DNA of 64,000 nucleotides. It comes from Noviherbaspirillum sp. UKPF54. Lineage in GTDB: Bacteria; Pseudomonadota; Gammaproteobacteria; Burkholderiales; Burkholderiaceae_D. Below are positions 18,261 through 25,872 of this stretch, one piece after another. The notes under the pieces are model-generated. The model made no database searches. It was not told the DNA's origin and saw nothing but the letters and a program-made list of their open reading frames with translations. Position numbers and translations under genes: made by a program. Positions within the stretch are counted from its first letter, which is position 1, and each line of letters opens with the position of its first letter. The stretch is taken from contig NZ_CP040128.1 in the NCBI RefSeq assembly GCF_007874125.1, forward strand, positions 3,224,001 through 3,288,000, in the 5' to 3' direction.

Positions 18261-18609
18261 GATTTCATCGTCATCATTTCGTTGGATCTAATCCAGTATT
18301 TCGTACAACGCGACGATATTGGCTGCGCCACATCAAGAGCCTGCAGGGATCGGCGAAGAAGCGGGCGGATATGAAGTAATTGCGCAACATAGAAGCAGCG
18401 CAGGCCGGACGCATAATCGATGCGCTAATTTTGTATCCACAAATCAACGTGACAAAAAAGCCACATACCTGCCTCGTACGAGGGCTTTCGGTCAACTCCT
18501 GCCCGTGATGTTGACGATTTCAGCTCGCTTGCTGTACTGAACTTGTAATGTGAGCTTGTCCGACATGCACGGATTTTTCACCAAACCTTTTTCAATGAGG
18601 GATAAAACG
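18261..18609. other. Intergenic region between Sel1 and porin genes
   Basis: The 349 bases hold the divergent promoters. Apart from the porin promoter at 18511-18540 I find no convincing gene. Short open frames on both strands (about 73 codons) lack ribosome sites and family features. The 5' leader of the porin from about 18547 is AT-rich, with a CACCAAACC stretch that could be an sRNA target. No sRNA is seen here. Confidence 0.5.
18511..18540 (+). promoter_or_regulatory. Candidate sigma-70 promoter of the porin gene
   Basis: TTGACG (18511-18516), an 18-base spacer and TACTGA (18535-18540) lie 70 bases upstream of the porin ATG. The -35 matches in five of six positions and the -10 in three or four. 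Confidence 0.5.
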
Positions 18610-19668
18610 ATGAAAAAATCATTAATCGCACTCGCGGTCCTGAGCTCGCTTGCCGGCACGGCGTTTGCCCAAACCAACATTACTGTATATGGCGTTGTCG
18701 ACGCGGGCGTTGTTTACGATAACAATGGCGCAGGCCGCAACTGGAAACTGGACAGTGGCAATCAGTCGGGAAGCCGTATCGGCTTCAAGGGAACTGAAGA
18801 CTTGGGCGGTGGACTGTCCGCGCTTTTCAATCTGGAAAACGGCTTTAATACCGACAATGGCACGCTGGCCCAAAGCAATGCCACAACGACGCGCCTGTTC
18901 GGCCGCCAAGCTTGGGTTGGTTTGAAGGGCGGCTTCGGTTCCGTCAAGCTGGGCCGTCAACTCAGCCCGCTGTATGTCGCAATGGATCAGGTCGACCCGT
19001 TCCGCATTGGATTGGCCGGTAACGCACAAAAAGCGTTCGGCTACGGCTTGTACAACACCGATCCGTTCCTGCGCGTCGACAACACGCTCAGCTATTCCCT
19101 GCCTGATATGAGTGGCGTGACCGGCACGGTCAGTTATAGTTTCGGCGAAGCCCCCGGTGCCTTTGCCGATGGTCGTACCGCTGGCGTCGGACTGGGCTAC
19201 GCGAACGGCCCGATCAATGTCCAATTCGCCTACCAGCGATCGAACACGGTAGCATTGGCCGGTTCGCAAGCGACGGCCTTTGCCGCTACCGGCGCCACAC
19301 CTGATCTGCGTACCGCCCTGCTCGGCGGCTATTACGATTTCGGCGTGGCGAAAGCGCACCTGGCCTATGGCGACACCAAGATCGACGGCCCCACGTCCCT
19401 GAAAAACCGCAACTGGCTGGTCGGCGTTTCCGCTCCGGTCGGCGGCGCGGGTACGGTCATGGCATCCTGGAATCGCAATGACATCAGGGATATCACTGGC
19501 GGCAAATCCAACCAATATGCCATCGGTTACAGCCACGCGCTGTCCAAGCGCACCAACCTGTACACCTCGATCGGCTATACAAGGAACGACAGCAATGTGC
19601 GCCTGAATGCCGCAACCAACGGCGATAGCGATCGCCTGTTCAACATCGGCGTCCGTCACCTGTTCTGA
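18610..19668 (+). CDS. Outer-membrane general porin (Gram-negative porin, Omp32-like)
   Basis: The 352-residue protein has a classical signal peptide (MKKSLIALAVLSSLAGTAFA) followed by QTNITVYGVVDAGV, the hallmark first strand of betaproteobacterial trimeric porins. SGNQSGSRIGFKGTEDLG and GLSALFNLENGF follow. The protein ends in NIGVRHLF with the terminal phenylalanine required for barrel insertion. It should form a 16-strand outer-membrane channel for small solutes. The ATG at 18610 has GAGGGATAAAACG in front; the upstream in-frame ATG would spoil the signal peptide. A terminator hairpin follows within 20 bases. Confidence 0.95.
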   Translation: MKKSLIALAVLSSLAGTAFAQTNITVYGVVDAGVVYDNNGAGRNWKLDSGNQSGSRIGFKGTEDLGGGLSALFNLENGFNTDNGTLAQSNATTTRLFGRQAWVGLKGGFGSVKLGRQLSPLYVAMDQVDPFRIGLAGNAQKAFGYGLYNTDPFLRVDNTLSYSLPDMSGVTGTVSYSFGEAPGAFADGRTAGVGLGYANGPINVQFAYQRSNTVALAGSQATAFAATGATPDLRTALLGGYYDFGVAKAHLAYGDTKIDGPTSLKNRNWLVGVSAPVGGAGTVMASWNRNDIRDITGGKSNQYAIGYSHALSKRTNLYTSIGYTRNDSNVRLNAATNGDSDRLFNIGVRHLF

Positions 19669-19687
19669 TCTCGGCCTTGCCGTCACT

Positions 19688-19716
19688 GGCCGCCGCAGGA
19701 AACAACCGCGGCGGCC
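19688..19716 (+). terminator. Terminator of the porin gene
   Basis: GGCCGCCGC and GCGGCGGCC form a perfect 9-bp stem 19 bases after the porin stop. The tail is GGTTCATTTG, moderately T-rich. Confidence 0.7.
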
Positions 19717-19784
19717 GGTTCATTTGTCCGCCGCGCTTATCCCGTCCACTGCCTGCGTTTCCCCACGCATCCCGCCATTTACTC

Positions 19785-19798
19785 CCGACAGTTGTCGG
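19785..19798. promoter_or_regulatory. Dyad upstream of DUF484-xerC
   Basis: CCGACA-GT-TGTCGG is a perfect 6-bp dyad whose right arm contains TTGTCG. That sequence could serve as a -35 with TATTTG 18 bases downstream. A second small hairpin (GGACAG-GCG-CTGTCC, 19838-19852) lies in the presumed leader. Possible operator; evidence is symmetry only. Confidence 0.35.
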
Positions 19799-19891
19799 TT
19801 AAAATCACGCCTGACTATTTGATCGGCATTTGAGCCAGGACAGGCGCTGTCCCTGTCGGCCGATCCCGCGTATCCTTCGGAACCAGCATAC

Positions 19892-20560
19892 ATGACCACC
19901 CAACTCGACTCCGCCGCCGTCGCCGGCTACCTGTCTGACAATCCGCATTTTTTCGAAGAGCACAGCGAACTGCTGGCCATGGTGAAATTGGCCAGTCCCT
20001 TGGCGGGGCGCACCGTTTCCCTGCAGGAAAGGCAGATGGAAGTGTTGCGCGAGAAGGTCAAGATGATGGAGATGCGGTTGGCGGCACTCATGCGCATCGG
20101 GCAGGAAAACGACGCAATCATGGAGAAATTCCAGCTCTGGACCCGCTCGCTGCTATTGGCACGCAATGACGTCGACCTGCCGCATACGCTGATCAACGGC
20201 TTGCACACGATTTTCGACGTGCCGCAGGCCACCTTGCGCATCTGGGGTGTGGCCGACGTATTTTCCCATACCTGGTTTTCGGAAGAGGTGTCGGAAGACG
20301 CCCGCCTGTTCTGCAACGGATTGACCGCCCCGTACTGCGGCGCCAACCAGGAATTCGAAGCCGCGTCCTGGCTCGACGAAGCGGAATCGATCCAGTCGAT
20401 CGCGATGCTGCCGCTGCGCACGGGCGCACAGCCGGAAGCGTTCGGCCTGCTGGTGCTGGGCTCGCCCGATCCGCATCGCTTCACGGCCGACATGGCGACC
20501 GATTTCCTGTCCAGAATCGGCGAGACGGCCAGCGCCGCGTTAAGCTGCCTGCTCGCCTAA
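19892..20560 (+). CDS. DUF484 family protein
   Basis: The 222-residue protein starts with the DUF484 signature AGYLSDNPHFFEEHSELLAMVKL. A coiled-coil helix follows (SLQERQMEVLREKVKMMEMRLAALM), then a GAF-like C-terminal domain (about 85-220). The family is typically found immediately upstream of xerC, as here, with 16 bases between the genes. Its biochemical role is unknown; the GAF-like half suggests a sensory or regulatory function. No membrane segment is seen. Confidence 0.9.
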   Translation: MTTQLDSAAVAGYLSDNPHFFEEHSELLAMVKLASPLAGRTVSLQERQMEVLREKVKMMEMRLAALMRIGQENDAIMEKFQLWTRSLLLARNDVDLPHTLINGLHTIFDVPQATLRIWGVADVFSHTWFSEEVSEDARLFCNGLTAPYCGANQEFEAASWLDEAESIQSIAMLPLRTGAQPEAFGLLVLGSPDPHRFTADMATDFLSRIGETASAALSCLLA

Positions 20561-20576
20561 GCCCGGATATATCGAT

Positions 20577-21542
20577 GTGAGCGCCGATACCGATTCGCCC
20601 CGTATCGCCAGCTATCTCGACAGCCTGGAAAAGCACCGCAAGCTGTCACCGCATACCATCAGCAGTTACCGGCGTGACCTGGCCGAACTGGCCGGGCTCG
20701 CGGCTGACTTGCCGGGCCGCCCGGCGTTGGCCGCGCTGTCGCATTTCCATATCCGAAAATTTGCCGCGCAATTGCATGCGCACGGCCAGAACGCGCGCAC
20801 GATCGCGCGCAAGCTGTCGGCCTGGCGCGGCTTTTTTATATGGCTGGTGGAGCAGGAAACACTGGCATCCAATCCGGTCGAAGGCGTCAGGGCACCCAGA
20901 CGCAACAAGCCGCTCCCCAAGGCACTTTCCGCCGACGATGCCGTGCGCGTCGTCGCCCAGCCCAGCCCCGGGAAAGACGAACATGGAGCTAGCCAGCTGT
21001 GCAACCGCGCGATGTTCGAACTGCTGTACTCGAGCGGTCTGCGGGTGTCGGAACTTGCGGCCCTGGACGTGCGCTTTGCCAGGGAAGGCAGTTACGCCTC
21101 GGCCGGCTGGATCGACTTTGACGCCGGCGAAGTCAGCGTGACCGGCAAGGGCGGCAAGCGACGCACGGTGCCGGTCGGCGCGCCCGCGCTGGAAGCGCTG
21201 CGCGCCTGGCTGGCGGTGCGCGCCACGCTGGTGCGGCTCGATCCGCATCCGCTGTTCCTGAGCGAGCGCGGCACCCGCATGTCGCCGCGCGTGCTGCAGT
21301 TGCGGCTCAAGGCCCATGCCAAGGCACTCGGCATTCCGGCCAACGTGCATCCGCACGTGCTGCGGCATTCGTTCGCGTCGCATGTGCTGCAATCGTCGGG
21401 CGACCTGCGCGCGGTGCAGGAAATGCTGGGCCACGCGTCGATTGCGGCGACCCAGGTGTACACTTCGCTGAATTTCCAGCGGCTGGCGCAGGTCTACGAC
21501 GCGGCCCATCCGCGCGCGAAAAAAATCAACACCGACAAGTAA
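20577..21542 (+). CDS. xerC: Tyrosine recombinase XerC
   Basis: The 321-residue protein has an N-terminal SAM-like core-binding domain (about 8-105) and a C-terminal catalytic domain. All catalytic residues are present: R156 in SSGLRVSE, K194 in GKGGK, H260 and R263 in HVLRHSF, H286 in LGHAS and the nucleophile Y295 in TQVYTSL. With XerD it resolves chromosome dimers at dif. The start is GTG; the ATG four bases earlier is out of frame and followed at once by TGA. Context (DUF484) confirms the chromosomal Xer protein, not a phage integrase. Confidence 0.95.
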   Translation: MSADTDSPRIASYLDSLEKHRKLSPHTISSYRRDLAELAGLAADLPGRPALAALSHFHIRKFAAQLHAHGQNARTIARKLSAWRGFFIWLVEQETLASNPVEGVRAPRRNKPLPKALSADDAVRVVAQPSPGKDEHGASQLCNRAMFELLYSSGLRVSELAALDVRFAREGSYASAGWIDFDAGEVSVTGKGGKRRTVPVGAPALEALRAWLAVRATLVRLDPHPLFLSERGTRMSPRVLQLRLKAHAKALGIPANVHPHVLRHSFASHVLQSSGDLRAVQEMLGHASIAATQVYTSLNFQRLAQVYDAAHPRAKKINTDK

Positions 21543-21574
21543 GCGCCGTCCGCGGCGCATTCATCATCAAGACC

Positions 21575-22777
21575 ATGCTCACCATCACACTCAAGCCCGG
21601 CAAGGAAAAAAGCCTGCTACGCCGCCATCCCTGGATCTTCCCGACCGCCATCGACCGCATCGACGGCAAACCGGAAGAAAAGAATAAACCGGGCACCACC
21701 GCCGTGGTGCAGTCGTCGTCCGGCCAATTCCTCGCGCGCGCCGCCTACAGTCCGCAGTCGCAGATCCGCGCGCGGGTCTGGAGCTTCAGCGAGAACGAGC
21801 CGGTCGACCATGCGTTGATCAAGCGCCGCGTGAAAAAAGCACTCGCGTACCGGCTCGCCACCATCAAGGATACCGACGCGATCCGCCTGATTTTCGGCGA
21901 GGCGGACGGTTTCCCCGGCCTGGTGGCCGACTGGTACGGCGGCGTGCAAGGCCATGTGGTATGCCAGTTCCAGTCCGCCGGCGTGGAAGCATGGAAGGCG
22001 CCGATCGTGCAGGCACTGATTGCCGAGACCGGGTGCCCCAACGTCTATGAAAGGTCGGATGCGTCGGTGCGCGAGCGCGAAGGATTGCCGCTGGTGACCG
22101 GAACGCTGGCCGGTGCCGAACCGCCGGATGAGACGCTGGTGACGGAAAACGGCGTGCGCTATGCGGTCGACATCAGGACCGGGCACAAGACCGGCTTTTA
22201 TATCGACCAGCGCGACAACCGCCGGCTAGTGATGGAGCATGCCGCCGGGCGCGACGTGCTCAACTGCTTCTGCTACACGGGCGGCTTTTCGCTGGCGGCC
22301 TTGAAGGGCGGCGCCAGCAGCGTGGTGTCGATCGACTCATCCGGCGAAGCGCTGGCGATCGGGCAGCGCAACGTGGCGCTCAACGGTTTCGACGCTTCCC
22401 GCGCCGAATGGTGGGATGCAGACGTGTTCAAGACCCTGCGTACGTTGCGCGAGCAGGGAAAATCGTTCGATCTGATCGTGCTCGACCCGCCCAAGTTCGC
22501 CTCCTCCCCCGGCCAGGTGGAACGCGCTGCGCGCGCCTACAAGGACATCAATCTGCTGGGATTCCAGCTGTTGCGCCCGGGCGGACTGCTGTTTACCTAC
22601 TCCTGCTCGGGCGCCATCAGCGCCGACCTGTTCCAGAAAATCGTCGCCGGCGCCGCCAACGACGCGAAGGTCGACGCCCATATCCTCCGGCGGCTGTCGG
22701 CCGGCGTCGACCATCCGATGACGACCAGCTTCCCGGAGGGCGAATATCTGAAAGGCTTGATGCTGCATAAGCCTTGA
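21575..22777 (+). CDS. rlmI: 23S rRNA m5C methyltransferase, RlmI-like
   Basis: The 400-residue protein has an N-terminal PUA-type RNA-binding domain (LKPGKEKSLLRRHPWIF, residues 1-80) and a class I SAM-dependent methyltransferase domain. Motifs seen are NCFCYTGGFSLAALKGGA (SAM loop), IVLDPPKFA (motif IV) and FTYSCSGAI with the catalytic cysteine. E. coli RlmI methylates C1962 of 23S rRNA, and the same target is likely. It follows xerC by 32 bases on the same strand and may be co-transcribed with it. Confidence 0.9.
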   Translation: MLTITLKPGKEKSLLRRHPWIFPTAIDRIDGKPEEKNKPGTTAVVQSSSGQFLARAAYSPQSQIRARVWSFSENEPVDHALIKRRVKKALAYRLATIKDTDAIRLIFGEADGFPGLVADWYGGVQGHVVCQFQSAGVEAWKAPIVQALIAETGCPNVYERSDASVREREGLPLVTGTLAGAEPPDETLVTENGVRYAVDIRTGHKTGFYIDQRDNRRLVMEHAAGRDVLNCFCYTGGFSLAALKGGASSVVSIDSSGEALAIGQRNVALNGFDASRAEWWDADVFKTLRTLREQGKSFDLIVLDPPKFASSPGQVERAARAYKDINLLGFQLLRPGGLLFTYSCSGAISADLFQKIVAGAANDAKVDAHILRRLSAGVDHPMTTSFPEGEYLKGLMLHKP

Positions 22778-22858
22778 CGATTGCATGGACGGCAATTTTT
22801 GCAGCACGATGGCAAGTCAGTCATAATCCCCGCTCCTGTTTTTCACAGCCTTGCTTCC

Positions 22859-23356
22859 ATGAGCCTCAAAGCCAAACCGGCCACAGATGGGACCCGCCGC
22901 AAATTCGATGAGCCGCGCATGGCGGCGCTGGCGGAATCCCAATTGCGCAATGCATCGGTGCGCATTACCGCCGCGCGCGTCAAGGTGCTGGCGGCGCTCC
23001 TGGGCGCTCAACGCGCCTTTTCGCACCAGGATGTGCAGGATGCGTTCGCCGACATGGACCGGGTGACGCTGTACCGTGCGCTCGACTGCCTGACCGATGC
23101 CGGGCTGGCGCACAAGATCGCCGGCGACGACCGCGTTTTCCGCTACAGCGCCGGCGCCGAACACCACGCCGACCACGCGCCGCATCATCAGCATGGCCAC
23201 TTCAAGTGCACCCGCTGCGCCAAGGTGTTTTGCCTGGACAGCATCGCGGAGGCGGGACTGCTGCAGAACGCCTTGCAGGAAACCCTCGGAAAAGGCTTCC
23301 AGAGCCACGATATCGAATTCACCATAAAAGGATGGTGCGCAGACTGCGCGCAATGA
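22859..23356 (+). CDS. Fur-family transcriptional regulator, probably Zur-type
   Basis: The protein has 165 residues. A winged-helix domain (about 38-105, with MDRVTLYRALDCLTDAGLAHKI) precedes a metal/dimer domain rich in histidine (HHADHAPHHQHGHF). Two structural CxxC pairs are visible, CTRC and CADC. The upstream in-frame ATG at 22781 overlaps sequence with no family character, so MSLKAKP is taken as the start. It lies four bases from the CobW-type zinc chaperone gene, which supports a zinc rather than an iron role. A Fur or PerR function cannot be excluded from sequence. Confidence 0.85.
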   Translation: MSLKAKPATDGTRRKFDEPRMAALAESQLRNASVRITAARVKVLAALLGAQRAFSHQDVQDAFADMDRVTLYRALDCLTDAGLAHKIAGDDRVFRYSAGAEHHADHAPHHQHGHFKCTRCAKVFCLDSIAEAGLLQNALQETLGKGFQSHDIEFTIKGWCADCAQ

Positions 23357-23360
23357 CACC

Positions 23361-24386
23361 ATGGCACTTGTTCCCGCAACCATACTGACCGGCTTTCTCG
23401 GCGCCGGCAAAACCACCCTCCTCAACCGCATCCTGCGCGAGCCGCACGGCTACAAGATTGCCGTGATCGAAAACGAGTTTGGCCAGGAAAACATCGACAA
23501 TGAAATCCTGGTCCAAGACAGCAACGAACAGATCGTCGAGATGAACAACGGCTGCATCTGCTGTACCGTGCGCGGCGATTTGATCGTCGCGTTATCCACG
23601 CTGGCGCAAAAGCGCAATGCGGGCGAGCTGCAATTCGACCACATGGTGATCGAGACCACCGGGTTGGCCAACCCGGGGCCGGTGGCGCAGACCTTCTTCA
23701 TGGACGACGAGGTCGCCGCCCACTTCCTGCTGGACGCGGTCGTCACCGTGGTCGACGCCAAGCACGGGATGCTCCAGCTCGACGAACACGAAGAAGCGCA
23801 GCGCCAGGCCGGATTCGCCGACAAGCTGCTGCTGTCGAAGACCGACCTGGTGGGCATGGACGAAGTCGATGCGCTCATCGCGCGCCTGAAACGCATCAAT
23901 CCACGCGCGCCGGTCAACAAGGTCGACTTCGGGCAGGTGCCGATTTCCGACGTGCTCGATCTGCGCGGCTTCAACCTGAACGACAAGCTGGAAATCGATC
24001 CCGATTTCCTCGCCGCCGAAGAACATGTACATGAACATCATGATTGCGGCGAGCATTGCGACCACGACCATCATCACGCGCACCATTCGGATGACATCGC
24101 CGCCTTCGTGTTCAAAAGCGATCGGCCGTTCAATACCGCTCGACTGGATGAATTCCTGGGCGGCTTGGTGCAGGTATTCGGGCCGCGCATGCTGCGCTAC
24201 AAGGGCGTGCTGTGGATGGAAGGCGCGGACCGTAAGGTGGTATTCCAGGGCGTGCACCAGATGATGGGCAGCGATATCGGCGCGAAATGGGGAGAGGGCG
24301 AAGCGCGCGGCAGCAAAATGGTCTTTATCGGCAAGAATCTACCGAAAGACACTTTTATTCGCGGCCTGGAACAATGTTTGGTATAA
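23361..24386 (+). CDS. CobW/COG0523 GTPase, probable zinc metallochaperone
   Basis: The 341-residue protein has a P-loop GFLGAGKTT (11-19), the metal-binding CxCC motif at C65-C67-C68 (NNGCICC), and the GTPase motif SKTD. A histidine/cysteine-rich linker (about residues 214-235: HVHEHHDCGEHCDHDHHHAH) precedes the C-terminal CobW domain. This His-rich loop is typical of COG0523 members that hand zinc to client enzymes. It starts four bases after the Fur/Zur-type gene, so regulator and chaperone are probably one unit. A cobalamin role is unlikely because no cobalt-pathway gene is nearby. Confidence 0.92.
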   Translation: MALVPATILTGFLGAGKTTLLNRILREPHGYKIAVIENEFGQENIDNEILVQDSNEQIVEMNNGCICCTVRGDLIVALSTLAQKRNAGELQFDHMVIETTGLANPGPVAQTFFMDDEVAAHFLLDAVVTVVDAKHGMLQLDEHEEAQRQAGFADKLLLSKTDLVGMDEVDALIARLKRINPRAPVNKVDFGQVPISDVLDLRGFNLNDKLEIDPDFLAAEEHVHEHHDCGEHCDHDHHHAHHSDDIAAFVFKSDRPFNTARLDEFLGGLVQVFGPRMLRYKGVLWMEGADRKVVFQGVHQMMGSDIGAKWGEGEARGSKMVFIGKNLPKDTFIRGLEQCLV

Positions 24387-24568
24387 ACTAATGTTTGATG
24401 TTGGTTCAAGCAGCGGAGGTGGTCGTTTGGCAATATGCGTGTAAAAACAAGTCGCACGCAACGCCCGGTGCAGCCTGAGCCTGCCCGGAGAAAGCGGTAA
24501 GCAAGTCGGGGGGCGCCGATGTCGGGCAGATGGCAGGTCGGGCGGTTCATGATAAGAAAAGGATAACG

Positions 24569-25534
24569 ATGAACGCAACCGTTACAAGATCCGCTCCCAG
24601 GAACGCGGCCGCCAAAAAAGCCGCAGGCACGCCCAAAGCGAAATCGCCCGGCACAGCGGCCGGCAAATCATTATTGAAAACAGCAGCGAGCAAGTCTACG
24701 AAAACAGCCAAGAGCGCGCTCGCCCCGACCAGAAAATCCGGCGCCACGACACCGAAAACTGTTGCCAAACCAGCCAAAACCACGGTAAAAAGCAATGCTC
24801 AGGCAGATGCCAAGGCGGCAGTGACTCCCCCCGCGCAAGCGACACCTGTCAAGGCGGCAGCCGCAAAGAAGGCAGTACCCGCTGCAGCGCGCGCGGCCGG
24901 TGCGAAAGAAACAGCACCCGTCGCTAGCAAAACAGCACCAGTTTTGAAGCGTGGCACACGTGCCCCAGCTGAAAAAACGAGTTCCAAGGAGGCATCCGGC
25001 AGCTCCATGAGCGGTAACAATGCAGGTGCCGGATTAACAGATACAATGGAAACAACCGTAGTTTCGAAAGTAAGCGAAGTGGCTACCAAAACAACTAAAC
25101 CTACTCCCGCCGCCCCTGCCGGCGGCGCCCTGCTGACCGAAGAGCAGATTCTCAAGATGAGCGACGACGACTACATGAATGAGGCGCAGCTGGCCTTCTT
25201 CAAAGCGCGTCTGCAGCAGCTCGAACTAGACCTGCTGAAAAACGCCGACGAGACCACCGAACATCTGCGTGAAACCGTGCTGGTGCCGGATCCGGCCGAC
25301 CGTGCGACGATCGAGGAAGAGCACGCACTGGAGTTGCGCACGCGCGACCGTGAGCGCAAGCTGCTTAAGAAGGTGCAGCAGGCGATTGCCAGCATCGATG
25401 CCGGCGAATACGGCTGGTGCGAAGAGACTGGCGAACCGATCGGCATCCCCCGCCTGCTGGCCCGTCCGACCGCCACCTTGTCGCTGGAAGCGCAACAACG
25501 CCGCGAACTCAAGCAAAAGCTGTACGGCGATTGA
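24569..25534 (+). CDS. dksA: DksA-type RNA polymerase-binding protein with a long basic N-terminal extension
   Basis: The protein has 321 residues against about 150 in E. coli. Residues 1-185 are low-complexity Lys/Ala/Pro/Thr sequence resembling histone H1 or AlgP tails (for example NAAAKKAAGTPKAKSPG). The DksA core starts near 188 (LLTEEQILKMSDDDY). The coiled-coil tip DPADRA keeps both aspartates (D241, D244) and A246 needed to act with ppGpp. Of the four zinc-finger cysteines only C284 remains; the others are Thr, Ser and Ala, so the finger should be zinc-free. AAAAGGAT precedes the ATG. It lies downstream of the Zur-type/CobW pair. Confidence 0.93.
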   Translation: MNATVTRSAPRNAAAKKAAGTPKAKSPGTAAGKSLLKTAASKSTKTAKSALAPTRKSGATTPKTVAKPAKTTVKSNAQADAKAAVTPPAQATPVKAAAAKKAVPAAARAAGAKETAPVASKTAPVLKRGTRAPAEKTSSKEASGSSMSGNNAGAGLTDTMETTVVSKVSEVATKTTKPTPAAPAGGALLTEEQILKMSDDDYMNEAQLAFFKARLQQLELDLLKNADETTEHLRETVLVPDPADRATIEEEHALELRTRDRERKLLKKVQQAIASIDAGEYGWCEETGEPIGIPRLLARPTATLSLEAQQRRELKQKLYGD

Positions 25535-25872
25535 GCCCAACCGGACTAGCTCCGGCCCGGACTTTACCAAGCGTACCTTGCCTATCGTGCATCGTACGCT
25601 TGTTTGCTTTTACGACTCCCTCATTTCACCGCCATCCCATCATCCTGCCGATAAACACCAGCAAAGCGAGGAAAATGATGCGCCGTAGACGGAGCAGGAA
25701 TGCCATTATCGTTCAGGCAAGGTTCCTGACAACGTTGTCAATCCGTGTCCAGATGTTTGACAAACCCGGTCTTAGCCGTTGTAATGGTAGCCCGGAGTAA
25801 ATTAATAAAACCTGCATTTTTTAATTTCGCTGGCAGCAAGCGAAAAACAAAAACACTCTAGACAGGGACGAC
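25535..25872. other. Intergenic region between dksA and the STAS-protein gene
   Basis: The 338 bases contain a weak hairpin just after dksA (CCGGA-CTAGC-TCCGG near 25540-25556). They also hold a strong promoter at 25757-25785. A 41-codon open frame (25675-25800) has a good GAGGAAA ribosome site, but the promoter lies inside it. I see no other structure. Confidence 0.5.
25757..25785 (+). promoter_or_regulatory. Strong sigma-70 promoter of the STAS-protein gene
   Basis: TTGACA (25757-25762), a 17-base spacer and TGTAAT (25780-25785): a perfect -35, near-consensus -10 and ideal spacing. The GTG start of the STAS protein is about 88 bases downstream. Confidence 0.75.

Noticed and set aside
18274..18540. 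Short frames on both strands ahead of the porin
   Set aside because: Neither has a ribosome site, and they cover the porin promoter.
20577..21542. Mobile-element integrase
   Set aside because: Length, residues and DUF484 linkage identify chromosomal XerC; no att repeats flank it.
24387..24568. Cobalamin riboswitch near the CobW gene
   Set aside because: No B12-box or conserved core was seen, and the interval is downstream of cobW. CobW here is a zinc-type chaperone.
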